This document shows, piece after piece, positions 22,767 to 34,829 of a stretch of 64,000 nucleotides of DNA (the stretch's first letter is position 1; every line of letters begins with the position of its first letter). Source of the stretch: Isoetes taiwanensis (lineage: Eukaryota; Streptophyta; Lycopodiopsida; Isoetales; Isoetaceae); assembly GCA_021234155.1 (NCBI GenBank), contig JAJEKV010000055.1, positions 1,221,090 to 1,285,089 on the forward strand, written 5' to 3'. A program made the translations under genes and the position numbers. The notes under the pieces are model-generated. The model searched no databases and was not told the origin of the DNA. It was given only the letters and a program-made list of their open reading frames with translations.

Positions 22767-23426
22767 GTGCGAAATATCTCGAATCGGAGGTCGGGCGCCT
22801 AAAAATTGCCTCTGAAGCAGAGAGCAAGAACGAAAATGAAAACCTAACTTATGGTAGGTCGAAGTCTATATTTATAGGGTTGGAAATTTTTTAGGGTTTG
22901 GCATGGAAAAATGGTATTACCTAATTACTTAAATAATTAGTATTTAGTAGCTTCAAAGACCTTAGTTCTTTAAGACATTTTTGGTTTGAGTAATCTGAAA
23001 AAGTGCCAGAAGGGCATTAGGATAATCCTAATGGTGTCATCTGGACTGTTTTTGGTATTATTTAAGATATTGTTGGTAATTCTACTATGATATCCTAGCT
23101 TTGAATTTAATTCTAAGCTATAATTGATTCTTCTTTTTATCTTTAGACTTAAGTTTCACTGCCAACTAGGGTCGAGTAATCTGAAAGTATGCCGGAAGGG
23201 TACTAGAATAATTCTAATGGTGCTCTAGCGCATTCTCAGATTACTAGAGGTGTTTTCTAGGTAAATATTAACTATAGCTAACTAGCTAATACTCCTATTG
23301 TGGGGAAGAAAATTTTCTCCCCGTTTTCGAGGTTCTTGCCTGGGTTGTTAACTCCAAACTGCGTTCTAGGACAGTTAGTACTATTGGGTGATGGCCAGTG
23401 ATCGATCTTGGTCAACCAAGATCATT

Positions 23427-23438
23427 GCTCTGATACCA
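23427..23438 (-). other. Primer binding site, initiator-Met tRNA (copy 2)
   Basis: Minus-strand TGGTATCAGAGC, 3 nt inside the LTR, identical to copy 1. Confidence 0.92.
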
Positions 23439-23441
23439 TTG

Positions 23442-25369
23442 TGACGTCCCCCGATCATATACGATGCTCCCATCGTACAGAAACTAGAGATTCCCCATCT
23501 TTGGCCATGCTACCATCGAGAGGTCGCCCATCTAATGTGGGATTCCCGATGGTGGGCAGGAATCCTACGTGGGAGGACTGGCACTGGACGTGTCATTTAC
23601 CCCATCTCCCTCGGGTTCCACCTAGCAATGTGGAAGCATGTAACATAAGTACATAACAACAAATAATACATATAACCCTCCCGAAGGGTGGAGATCACCA
23701 CAACAACATGAGCTTTCATCATAACAACATAGACAGCAATGGCGCATCCTACCTAAGGCTTTCCGCCTCAAGGTATGGTACGGCGGCTGCAGGATCTCCG
23801 TGAGGTCAAATGAGGGCGAATTCATGGCAAATGGATTTGGCTGGCATAGAACATGTTCGTTGGGTAGTCCACTCCATCCGCCCCTCCTGTATATACTTTG
23901 CCTTGATAGGGCTGATAAGTTTGGGACGGGACGTAGCTTGCGGGGGCATAGCCAAAGGGGGCTACTCACGGGTTGCATCTCCCGGTCCCGATGATGCAGG
24001 AGGAGATCACTCTCTCCTTTAGAAGACACATGCTAATGACAAGCGAGACTAGAGAGCCACTTTGCTTGTCTCTACGACTTCAACCTCATGAAGGTGGCCT
24101 CCCTACCACCCAAAGGTGTCGAGCCCATGCGAGCCACACCACGCCGTGCATAAGGTATTAGGCCTAGTCGCAATGTTCCCGGTGAGCTTTACACACCGGA
24201 GGATCAGCGCCATCGGACAAGTTCCCCTTGTCGGCCGGACCCCCCTCCACCCACAGCGCAGGGCTCTTATGCACGCCACGTGGTGGGGAGTTAATAAGGC
24301 TAATCTAGGATCACATCTACTAAGGCTTGGGTCTCTAACCCCTTCCCAATACAGTCGAAAAGTAAGCAGTTATACATCATAGATCCATATGAATCCAATT
24401 ACCAGAATATCACACCCAACACTCCATGAGGCCGTTGGATTAAGCCCATCCTATGGCTCCCATATGGCGGTGTGCAGCAACTAGTACGAATATACTTAGA
24501 AATGATTGGTCACATCGTATTGGTAAGCAAATACCCTATGATTTGCAATGGTTGTCATTGTCACCCCGATCAATCTGAGGGGACTCAACCCCCACAAAAG
24601 AACAAAACCTTTTGAGGAGTCCTCTAACCAACACCCACGGTGCCTTTTACGTGCTTGACAATAAAGGCATCTTCCTAGCCTTTTTTGTGATCCTACTTCT
24701 CTTATACATCATTGGCATAGGACCATGGTCTATCCCACCGTATTCATTTCCCCCCTGCACACCCCAATCATTTTTATGCTTATTCACATAAATCTAATCT
24801 AAACATACATAGTTAGGGTTCATTGGCTAGTTTTTGGCATCTATGGGTTAGATAGGGACAAGAATGGCTAATGGCTGATCTAAGAATCAAACAAGGTCAG
24901 TGGCACCCTCTTGGAATCCTTGGGCTGCTTTGGCATTCCTCCTCCTCGGCGTCCATGGCGGTGTGTGGATCGGTAGTTCGGGACTTGAGGTTACTGAAGG
25001 CGACCTGTTTGGCGCGAATCCCAATGCAACTGAGACGTCCGTTGCTAGAGGCCGATCTGCTGCTGCTGGGCACTGATCACAAGGTAGCCAAAAAGGGCGC
25101 TCTTTAGGGTAGCCCCTTTTATAGAAAGGGTACTTTTTAGGATACTCTTTTAGGGTTGGGAATGAAAGGTCAGGTCAATGGGGTTGTGTCATGTGGCAGT
25201 CAGCTTAATATATTCACATGTCACAATATGTACAATATATTGGGATCTAGGAGTTGCGCCCCCATGGGAAATCTATGCCGGCTAACGTGTCGTACGTACA
25301 TAGAGCATGTACTAGTGACGTGGCAAGTATAATATACATATTTATACCGTATATTATCCTGGAACGTCA
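23442..25369 (-). mobile_element. LTR of Gypsy-type element, copy 2
   Basis: 1,928 bp with the same TGACGTTCC start (25369) and GGGACGTCA end (23442) as copy 1. It is part of the tandem duplication, not a 3' LTR of the same insertion, because internal sequence follows it in the same order as in copy 1. Confidence 0.82.
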
Positions 25370-25792
25370 TAGGTTTTTAATGTCCACGGGGATCCCAGTG
25401 GGCCATGGGACGAGTACATGCAGAGGGCGAGAGCCCAAATGAAACTTGGGGGACTAAGCCCCATCACCAAAGCACAAGAACAGATAGAAATCACAAACAA
25501 ATATGAAGAAGATAAGGGCTATACAAAACCATCCACGGATTAGAAGGCCACCGATCCCTAGTGATAGCCTGACCTCCTCTGTACACTATCCATTTCCGTT
25601 AAGAAATGAACAATATGCAACAATTTACATTTTTTGAAGGCATGCAAGTATATACACTCGTGGAAAATCAACCATGGCGTATTTAGGTATGCAATTTAGG
25701 TTTTCATTGTATATTTGTACGTTCTGTACTTTAGAAATGTGTTATTCAAGTTGGTGGTCAGGATGTTAGGAGTTTGAACATTTTTCAGGATA

Positions 25793-26390
25793 TGCTCTCG
25801 ACCAATTGTCGAGATTTAGCCATAAAACAAATTTAGCCATAAATAAAACACTTTTCTGCCAAAGAGAGAAAAAAATGAAATGAAAGGTTGCTCCCAGGTG
25901 AGACAATGGAGCCAGCAAAGAATCACTATAGGGATTCATGGTGTCTTAAAGGCAATAATTGCCATGGTTTTTGTAGCCCTTCAAATGTGATAAAATAAAT
26001 AATGTACGCATCACACCCAAAATCTGTGGCAACTTGATGTCTACGAATGGTTCAAGAAAAGCCTCAGGCCATCCATTACCATCAAGAGTGAAAATAAACT
26101 TACCTTTAATGTAGTGATGTGGCATAATCCCAACGGTTAGGATCTCCAACGGTCATGATTCTGCCACGAGAGTACATTAACGGGAGGTTTATTTTCACCC
26201 GTCCAGCTGTATCAGAAGAATGTCAAGGAAAGGAAATTTGGAATGGCCAACCAATGAAAGGGGCATAGAGGATAAGGCGACATCAGCCCAACAAAGGAAA
26301 AAAAAAAAATGTAGTGTGTGGCTCTTTCAATACCACCACTTCCCTCTCTTGTTTTAAGGGAAGAGAGGTTGCCTGTGGGTGGATGCAGCT
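25793..26390 (+). promoter_or_regulatory. Upstream region of psb28
   Basis: The 600 bp between the tandem repeat and the psb28 start contain CCAACCAATGAAAGG (a CCAAT-type motif, about 26247) and GAGGATAAGGCG (about 26269), an I-box-like GATAAGG motif common in light-regulated plant promoters. No clear TATA box was chosen. Motif matches this short are weak evidence. Confidence 0.35.
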
Positions 26391-27302
26391 ATGGCTACAC
26401 GTAGTGTTTTGCAGCAACACATGGGCGTTGCCATTAACTTGCAGACCTCTTCCTGTACAGCTCTAGCTGGGTGGCCTTCTCCCTCTTCTTCAAGCCCTGG
26501 ATCTTCATATTCTACAACAGGTGAGTCTAGTTTACAATCCATTTCCAATTTGATTATGTCTTCCATATGCCAATACCTGCTTTCCATCTTTTTTTCTTGC
26601 AATTTCAATTGGTAGCAACTTGCTACATTCTGGATCCTCAATGCACATATTTATCACCTCCACATGGATATGCTTACATTCTGGATATAGTTACGCAACC
26701 ATAGACTTCCAGTTCTTGGTGGCCTCCTGCGCATTGTGAATCCTCAATGCCGCTCACTCTATCATATGATCTTAGTATCAACAGACACATTGTTTTTTTA
26801 AATGCTTGTTCCTCATAATTGTGCAGGCTTACATAAGGCACAATGTCTTGGTGTATCAAACTCTATGAAGACTTCAGTTTTTGGTGATGTGAAGCAGCTG
26901 TCAAGTAGCATCATACTGCCTTCTGCTCCCATTCGAGGCCGTAAGCCTGTCATCACCATGGTAAAACCTACCCTTCAGTTTATCAAGGGTGTAGATGAGC
27001 TATCAGTTCCAGAGGTTAAAATGACGGTATCCAGAGATGGAGACAATGGAACTGCTACATTTATATTTGACCAGCCTTCAGTATTTGAGTCTTCCTTAGA
27101 GCTAGGAGATATCACAGGCTTGTACATGATTGATGAAGAAGGCACAATGTCAACTGTGGAAGTAAGCGCTAAATTTCTAAATGGCAAGCCATCCAAGATT
27201 GAAGCTAGATACATTATGCGCAACAGAAAGGAATGGGATCGTTTCTTGAGATTTATGGAACGGTACTCTGAGGCAAACAATTTGTCGTTTGTCAAGAAGT
27301 GA
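26391..27302 (+). CDS. psb28: Photosystem II assembly protein Psb28, chloroplast-targeted
   Basis: There are two exons: 26391-26520 (ATG at 26391) and 26827-27302 (stop TGA 27300-27302), with a GT...AG intron 26521-26826. Together they give 201 codons in frame. The first about 85 residues are Ser/Thr-rich with few acids, as in a chloroplast transit peptide. The mature part carries the Psb28 signatures [61 protein letters not shown] and [17 protein letters not shown]. The family binds PSII assembly intermediates (around CP47/cytochrome b559) at the stromal face of thylakoids and helps PSII biogenesis and repair. The gene looks intact. It converges with the PRD3/PAIR1-like gene, whose stop is about 350 bp away. 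Confidence 0.95.
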
Positions 27303-27654
27303 TACACAAGGTCAGTTTGAATATTTTTTTGGCTGATTAAAAGAAGAAATGCTGGCATTCAGCCTCTTGTCTTCTGCTCTATGTATTCCTTTGCCAAAGC
27401 ATTATTAACAGAACTACTCTAAATCACCATTGGTTCTTTAAGCTGCTGTGTTCTCAATTCTGTCAATAAGATCTACTGAACGTTGATAGCCTGAATAGAA
27501 TCATTTTTGCAATAATTTTCAAACTAAGACCTATACAAGAGTACAAAGTAGTTTATATAACTTTCAAAAGTCACATTGTACAGCTATTATGATGATACAA
27601 TACTTTCCTGACCCCCCTAGTTTAAAGAACTCATCAGCACTGGGATGGCTCATC
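27303..27654. other. Intergenic region between convergent psb28 and PRD3
   Basis: This segment should hold both 3' UTRs. It is AT-rich and no other feature is seen. Confidence 0.5.
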
Positions 27655-29903
27655 TCATGGATGTCTTCGTTTTTGTGCTTTTTTCCGTGCCATAAGTATC
27701 TTTTGGCGTATCTGCTGCATCCTGTGTTCATCTTCATCATATAAGTTATGCATATTTTTGTGCTTTCTGGTATCTGAAACAAATATGATACAGTTAGAAA
27801 CTAATGCAAACGAATGTTGAAGACAATTCAAGCATGTGCACTACACCTTCATCCAAGATGCACAGGGACTCCTCGTCTTCATCATCAAAAGGCACCATAC
27901 TTTGCTGAAAAGTTGTTTGTTGTATTTGAGGGACATCATTTTGCTGAGAAGTGTTTCTCTGTGAGAGCAAATGGTAAATCAGTCAAATAAGGCTCTTACT
28001 TTTTGCCAAAACAATGCCTCTTCATAATTTTCCAGATGCATACCTTGTGGATATGCATTTGGTTTGAGCTTCCTCTTTTCTTCACCCAACCATCATCAAG
28101 TGCAGGAATTGTCCTTGGAGAATTCTCAAGAACCTCTTTAGTTGCTCTAGGGGGTTCTTCCTTTGCGGCTATGCATGCCTTTGAAGAACTATCAAGAGTA
28201 ATCTTACAGGGACCCCTTTTGTTCGCTCTAGGGGGTTCTTCTTTGATGTGCATACTTTTTGCAGATCTCCCCTTCTTTACTGGCTGATTTCTTGAAAGAC
28301 CTTCCGTGCATTGCGTGGCAGCAGGAGATGGATGAACTTGATCTTCATTTCTACAGTTGGACATAATCATAATTGCAGAGTTGCTAAGAGGATGGAACAC
28401 AGAGTCTGGTCTTACTTTTTGGAAGAACTTGGTGTGTGTTGCACAGAAACCTGAGACAGTAAACAGGAGAACAAGCAGGATAAATTAAAAGAAAAGATAC
28501 TTAAGATTATCACACTTATTAGGACTTTTACCTTTTTGGGAGGCCTTCCTCTTTTAGCACAGGGTTTGTTATAAGTACTAATGATGCTCTGTAACTCAAA
28601 TATTTTGTACATTAAGCTAATTTAAGCATCGCTTAGAAAACCAACAAAGCAGACCTTCATTTCATTATGCATCACAGAGATTAAGTCGTCCTTCAAAGTT
28701 GCAAATAGCCCAGGAATCTCTTTTATGGCCTGAGACAATGTGTCTAGCTGTAATTTCTTAATTTCTTCAATCAGACTTTCCGGTAGTTTGATAAGACCAT
28801 CCACAATGTTTTTGATCGCGGTATCCTCTTGTTTCAACTTGAGTAAACACATTCAGTCTTCAATTTCTAAACCGTAGATAACAAGGATGCTTAACTTCCT
28901 TTTGAATATTACCATAGATTGAAGAATGCCTTGTTGGTGAAGTAAATTTTGTGTGCTTCCATTAGCTGCACGTTGTCTTGCCCGTCATCAATTCCTTGGA
29001 AACAGAAATCCATGACTAGCAAAGACTGATCACAATAAAACAACATCAAGAATCATACATTCTGAAAAGGCCTCTTTTATTGAAATCTTCAGCTGCTCCA
29101 AATCCCCCTTCATAGAGTCAAGGCATTTAGAAATTCCAGTTACCATTTTGTTTAACGTTGCTAACTTTTCTTCCAGCTTCTCTGATATCCGGCCTGCCAT
29201 TCAGTACATGTAAGCCTTAAGAACAACATCGCTAATCCTACAAGAAACACAAAATGAAGCCATTACATTTATTTTCTGGCCAAGAACCAGTGGATATCTG
29301 TTGCAACAGATTCTGTGCCGTAGGAGCTGGAGCTGGTGCTGGTGCTAAGGCTAATCGAGAATTCGAGCTCGCATAAGGATAGCCATATGAAGAAGATGGT
29401 CTTAAGGCCGTTAAATCTCTTCCTCTAGCATTCAATCTCCGCTACAAACATTTCAAATTCAGGCCTTTACTCGAATTCCGAAATCAAATCTAACTGGGAG
29501 AAGAAACATTAAATTGGACGCACCAGATCGTTAAAATTTCCAAAGTCTTCCAGCGAATTTTGCGAGAACTGGTCTGTAGTTTGCGACTGCGAAATGCATT
29601 GTGAAACAGAATGCTGGCTTTGAGAAGCAAATGCAGAGCGGTTCTGCATTTGAGAAAACTCCCTTTGATGCTCTAAATTTGGAAGGCCCGAAGCATAAGA
29701 AAACCTTCAGAGATCAGCAAATACGTCAGTTTTAGGAAGGGAATCGGCAAAGAGAAACTTGTTGCAAGAAGCAATTGAATAAAGAAATCAGACCGCAAGA
29801 AGCAAAGGAAAATATTTTTGTTTAGAACAGACCTGGATTTATCGACAACGGCAAATGAAGAAAGAGATGCGAGGTCGGGCTTGTTAATCCGGAGCTTCTT
29901 CAT
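27655..29903 (-). CDS. PRD3: PRD3/PAIR1-like meiotic recombination-initiation protein
   Basis: I model eleven exons: 29833-29903, 29524-29704, 29288-29441, 29059-29193, 28913-28965, 28655-28837, 28532-28594, 28416-28450, 28044-28350, 27847-27958, 27655-27773. All have GT...AG borders and consistent phase, giving 470 residues, close to rice PAIR1 and Arabidopsis PRD3. The start MKKLRINKPDLASLSSFAV matches the family's N-terminal K-(M/I)-NK-x-D-(L/I)-x-S-(I/L)-S motif. A Ser/Gln-rich stretch (SQSQHSVSQCISQSQ) follows. The middle is coiled coil (KLEEKLATLNKMV...LEQLKISIKEAF; LIEEIKKLQLDTLSQAIKEI). KRGRPPKK is AT-hook-like and the C-terminus is basic (MARKKAQKRRHP). The family is required for programmed meiotic double-strand breaks. 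Orthology rests on pattern recall and should be confirmed by search. Confidence 0.78.
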
Positions 29904-30305
29904 GTCCGTCAGACTTTTCTCCTATCAAGGGCTAGGTAGGTTGAAAGACGTAAAAATTTTGAAATTTTGAAGCTGGTTCTTTTCTTCCCCCCTTCTAAAG
30001 GATAATGGACTAATGGGCACATTTTCTCCTTTGGATGCAACAATTATGAGTAATGACTTACATGGCATAGATTGTCGTGTGGAAGGGACTATGAGGACAC
30101 TCTTAAGGTGGTTTCCGTCCTTAACACACTGCCCCTCAAGTTTATAGTGATCCAACGGTTCAGATCAATCTTGATCAGTGTGTTACTGGAGCTATAACAC
30201 ACTGCTACTCCATAACACCCTAGGATGTTATGAAATGGACGGATCCAGATCAATTTTGATAATGATCGGATGGCCCAAAACTCTGGGCGGTGTGTTAAGG
30301 CGATA

Positions 30306-30453
30306 GCATACGCCCTGGCCCTCGGGTGTTACTTCAAAAAAAAATTTGGGGCCATCAAAATGAAACAAGGCGTGCGCCACGGCGCCGCCCTCCGCCATTT
30401 TGATGGCCCTCAAATTTTTTTTTCAGTAACACCCTCGGCCCAGGGCGTTATCT
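30306..30453. mobile_element. Foldback/MITE-like inverted repeat
   Basis: Two arms of about 56 bp (30306-30362 and 30398-30453) pair almost completely. Each contains CGCCCTGG-C, GGGTGTTACT, an A/T run and GGCCATCAAAATG. A 35-bp GC-rich loop separates them. CATAACACC and GTGTTA motifs repeat just outside. No protein is encoded. Target-site duplication not resolved. Confidence 0.6.
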
Positions 30454-30819
30454 ACTCCATAGCTTCCAGATTATGTTGGAAATATAACAAAGCAAGGAGA
30501 GAGAGAAGACAAGAAATCATCCCAAAGTAAATAATCTATTGAAAAGAGCATGCTCTAGATACAATGAAGAGCTAAAAGGCAAAAGCCCTTTTTAGCCCCT
30601 TGAGTACAAAAATGGACAAAGCCGAACATTGCATACACGTGTATATACATTCCAACGGATTCCTCTGCTCAAGCACAAAATGTAGGTACGTTTAGCCGAA
30701 TTGAGGATTGTGAAATATCTTTAGAATACTTAGAAATCAGGATTACATGGGAATGTCAAAATTTGATATCTACGCTTTAAAAAACCTCAAGGTTTTCGTC
30801 CATTAGGAAACCACATTTA

Positions 30820-30925
30820 GATAGGAGCGCCATCTAGAACGACCTAGGTGTCTCTTCCACAATGCTATGGATGAAGGAGTGCCATTTGGGGCAACCTAGT
30901 GTCTATTCCATAATGTCATTGACGA
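30820..30925. repeat. Imperfect about 52-bp tandem repeat
   Basis: Two related units begin AGGAGYGCCATYT and end ATG-x-YATKGAYGA. The surrounding 30480-31700 shows no recognisable gene. Short minus-strand frames here have stops and no known motif. Confidence 0.5.
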
Positions 30926-31712
30926 AGATACATGTTGCAACAGGTAAATGCAATAATATCTTGATTGTTTTCATTATTAAGTGCAAGAATGCCTAGCCAT
31001 TTACAAGAATGAGATGCCGACGTCCATGACATGCTTGGAAGAGACTTAAGCAGTAATTTTCCTTTGCCAAATTCTATCGTGACTTTTTGAGGCATCAAAT
31101 TGGTTCTTGCTCGCTTGATGACTTAAGGTTAAGAACCGTTGGATTGGACAATAGGAGGCATTATGTGGTAATCTAACACGTATGTTGAAGATGCAGTGTT
31201 GTAGAAGATTCATATCCATGGACCATGTATGGATACCTCATTAACATCTCATCTTGTTCATTAGATCAACCATACTTTCTGTAAGAATGGACATAGGGTC
31301 GACCAAATCTATAGAATCTGGTAAAGTGGAACACCTTGGTTCGCCAATGATATGTTAAGTCAATCATTGGAACAACGGGAATGTTGTCTCAAAATATATT
31401 CTGAGTAACATACGCATGTACATTCTTCAGCCACACCAACCAGCATGAGGTAAGTCTTTGATTTTTAAATAAGTTAGCTTTTTTTTATTTTATTTTTTTT
31501 TAATTGTTTGCATGGTGTTGCGGTGGTTCATATGTCAGCCTTTTCTTCTCATAAATTACTTGGCTTTTGATTCTACAGATAAACTTTTTGCAATGAAAAC
31601 ACCAATGGACTGTTTAGGAAGTGGTTTCACATGTTCTTTGTGGCTTCAATGAGGGATTTATTATGTTCTATGGGATTTGGAAAAAGAAAATAAACTTTAT
31701 GTGATCGTAAAA

Positions 31713-31899
31713 ACCACTTAGTCTCCATTCTCCCATTGTCCAATGAGATGTCGCCATGTGGCAAGTTTCATTTTCAAGAATCTCCATCTACTTGCATTCT
31801 ACTTTTACTTACATTCTGTTTTTTTTTTTATTCCACTAACATTCTTGACTTTAATCGTTGGATGTTTGACACGTGTCATAGAATGGACGACTAAGTGGT
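31713..31899. mobile_element. Possible small MITE with about 18-bp terminal inverted repeats
   Basis: ACCACTTAGTC-TCCATTC at 31713-31730 is the reverse complement of GAATGGACGACTAAGTGGT at 31881-31899 apart from one inserted base. The interior is AT-rich and non-coding. A near-palindrome AATGTCACTTTAAGTGACATT lies just right of it (about 31914) and recurs partly at about 31985. Confidence 0.4.
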
Positions 31900-31999
31900 C
31901 TCCACGTAAAGGTAATGTCACTTTAAGTGACATTAGGTGTCAACCGGACTCCGCACTAATGGCGTCGCCCTGTTTCCACCTCCATAATGTCACTTAAAG

Positions 32000-33640
32000 T
32001 GAAATTCCCTTATACAAGAACATGATGGGATAGTCCAATTTAAAAAACAAAAAAGTTTGAACCTGTCATGCAGATAGTAGATTTCTTTAGACAATTGCAT
32101 CTATGATAATTATATATACAAGAAATTTGTTGCGCTGCCGCGAACATTTTGTTTACCAACTTGATGTGAGTTCAAAACTGCCTAGGCAAATGTTTCCCAA
32201 AATTTTACCATGGGAACATTCTTATGTACAAAAGGATTACTTCATGATGCATCCCAAACAAAACATGAGGCATGTTAAATTAGAGTCTAGAATTCTTCTA
32301 AGACACCAGAGTAACTTATAAGTTGTGATGTTATTGAACACGGGTGCATGAAAATTTTGTACTCATGCACGATGTTGATTTCAAGTTTAGTGTTTATCAT
32401 TTAGTTTGTTGGAGGTGCTTTCACAAAACATTTCAAAGGCTAAGAACTTTTTTTTTTTTTTTTTTTTTTTGTTTCCCTACTGGCGTGATGTAGCTCCACA
32501 ACATGTGGCTCAAGTGGTTTTACATATTAAGTTTTGCAAGAATAGTCTTTCAGATTTTGCTATATATCCATTCAACAATGCCACCATAAATGAATGTTAT
32601 TTCTTTATTTACCTTGGAAGAAAGGTGTCCCAGTTTTTGCAGCAAAATAACTACCTTTTATACCATCTGGGTTGTTTGCAAGCTTAGGAATGTATGTTGG
32701 AAGTTAAATCATAACATTTAGCCGGAATTCCATTAGAATGGAAAAAAATATTCTCATTTAACTCCAAATAATTTGCAGTATGTGCATAGGAACCAAATTT
32801 TAGTTATAGCTAGACATATATCCACAACACCAAAGGAAACCTCAATCAAGAAGCATGTGGTCCGAAAATACCAGAAACCAAGTCACGTACGTGCACTACT
32901 AGTTTAATAAAGATCATCCATTAAGTATGGTATATAGTATTATTTTGAACAAATCGCCAATGCGATCTTATTCAGTAGTATAGGTGCATCATAAATAGCA
33001 TGAACAACAAGACATTCACCAAGAAATATTCACATAAGCATTCGTGGAACAAAATATAAAACAAGCATTTTATTTTATACAAAAATTACGCATTCTAAGA
33101 AAGTCTGATTCATTTAATCATTTATAGAAACAAGGTCGTCTACATACATAGAGCTTAAAACAATCGCAACTATGATTTAATTTACAAGTAATTACAAGTA
33201 AAAAAAAGATAATTGTCATTGTATTCAAGATATTTTTATATTCAAAGGTGAAATTATATAGGAGACCCTTTAAAATTTTCTAGAGGGACTCAGATCTGAT
33301 ATTTTGAATATGCTACTGATCAATAGTTATATGATCCTTGATATCCATCTCGATATAATCGAACTTCTCAAGGATATCAAACTCCATATCAACAACATAC
33401 TGCATTAACGTAGCTTCAGTTGTCAGAATACATGTAACGCTATTACGTATTAAACAGAGCAAATCATCAAAATGGGAGCAAAAGGAATATTCCCAAGGGG
33501 GAGTAAAGTGGGGTAGAAAAAAATAGGACATACAATTATGCCAAAGTGACACTTTTTCAAACAATTAAAATTTTTCTGAAATGTGTTTTTAGAGAGAAAC
33601 TTCTATTTTTCAAGAACATAACTTTTGATTGAAAATAGAA
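32000..33640. other. AT-rich intergenic DNA with a poly(T) run
   Basis: A run of about 23 T (about 32449-32471) is the only clear low-complexity feature. No gene, RNA or transposon termini were recognised. Confidence 0.45.
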
Positions 33641-33712
33641 TTGAATTTGTTTGTATCATCCATGGAGACCAATAGGGCTATGGAACTCAAACAAAGAGAG
33701 AGCACAACATGA

Positions 33713-33780
33713 TATTTACTGCTTGGGATTAAAAACCCCCGTCCCAAGGGGTTTTCGAGAGAAAAACCTTAGCAGTAATA
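33713..33780 (-). other. Two-tier 3' UTR hairpin of LINE F
   Basis: The inner stem AAAACCCC/GGGGTTTT (33732-33739 with 33748-33755) lies inside a weaker outer stem (TATTTACTGC against GCAGTAATA). It corresponds to the structure at 11993-12058 in LINE E. Confidence 0.55.
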
Positions 33781-34659
33781 AACCTGCTGACAAACTGTAT
33801 ATGATACATATCAATGAAGTGTTGGAGGACACAAGAGGGTGCGCATATCCATCACCTCCTGGAGATATGATCTCAGTATTCCCACTGAAGCTATGTGTAG
33901 CATCACATGGAGCGGCTGGTGAGGCAGAATCAACTCATCATAGCGTGCACTGATAGGTCCAAATGTTGGACAGTGCTGAAGAGTCTAGTACTCGTCCTCA
34001 ATAACTCCCAATTGGTAACACTAACATAGCATGCTCTCTCGTGCTTTTCGGATCCATCTACCTATCTCAATCGAAGGCGATAAGCACCTGTGCGAATGGA
34101 CACAATGATTCTGCACTTCTTTAGAGGTAAATATGTCCACAGATACTCTTGTAGACCTCGCTCAAGCGTGGAATTGATCTGGCCCTTATAGTATGCAGTG
34201 TTTACCTATTCCAAAGCCCCAACATCCCAAAGCTTGTCGAGGAAGCATGTATCGAGATACTGCCTCAAGTGATTATGATCCTCCTTAATTTCTACCTGTA
34301 TGCACTTGTGCTTCTGCACATTCCATCTGAAGAGCCAATTAGCTCGCTTGTGCTTCCACCAGGATTTGAAGTGTTGTGGACCCATTGCCATGGCATATAT
34401 AAGCGAGGTGTGGAAGGCGAGTGTTGCCCATACTGACCACCTTTTGAATTGGTGACAGTCTAGCACCGCCCGCCGCAAAGGCAAGAAATGGTCTCCTGCT
34501 GAAGTATCTGATACGGCACCGTGGACTTGATTCCAAGTGCCCCCGCCAGAAAAGCCTTATGAACCTGCTCGAAGTCATTCCATGTGGCAAGTGGTATCAC
34601 TGGTCCCCATACCTCCATCCCATATAGGAGAGTGAACTTAACCACAACCTTGAACAAGT

Positions 34660-34670
34660 GCGATTGGTGT
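34660..34670. repeat. Target-site duplication of LINE G (3' side)
   Basis: GCGATTGGTGT here is repeated at 39384-39394. The copies flank the poly(A)-tailed LINE G, as expected for target-primed insertion. Confidence 0.9.
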
Positions 34671-34829
34671 TTTTTTTTTGAAGGACGAAAGCCAAAAAGT
34701 TTATTAATCGGAGAAAAAGTACAAAATTTACATGTCTCATCTAACCGTGTAAGCACACAAAGATGCCACAGAGAACGAGCACGGAGCACAATGTACTTAC
34801 TCGAGAATAGGAGACTAATGATAAGAATC

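Larger units (their letters stand above)
19742..25792. repeat. Tandem unit 2 (6,051 bp)
   Basis: This is a direct tandem copy of 13669-19741. The junction reads CAGGATA|ATACCATC. At its high-coordinate end (25793 on) it continues into unduplicated flank, so the duplication arose after insertion of the LTR element. Long blocks are almost identical to unit 1 (for instance 17100-17690 against 23160-23750). Other stretches differ by small indels and substitutions. Confidence 0.93.
33650..34670 (-). mobile_element. LINE F, 3' half (older element split by LINE G)
   Basis: Minus-strand coding similarity to LINE E: SHLFKVVVKFTLLYGMEVWG (about 34660-34600), a DFEQVHKAFLAGALGIKSTV helix and a downstream helical region to about 34210. 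The 3' UTR to about 33655 has the two-tier hairpin shared with LINE E and ends CCATAGCCCTATTGGTCTCC...ATGATACAAAC. The 5' half continues at 39395 after the nested insertion. Confidence 0.8.

Noticed and set aside
31743-31997. 84-codon ORF
   Set aside because: It spans the terminal repeat of a MITE-like element and a near-palindrome; composition explains the open frame.
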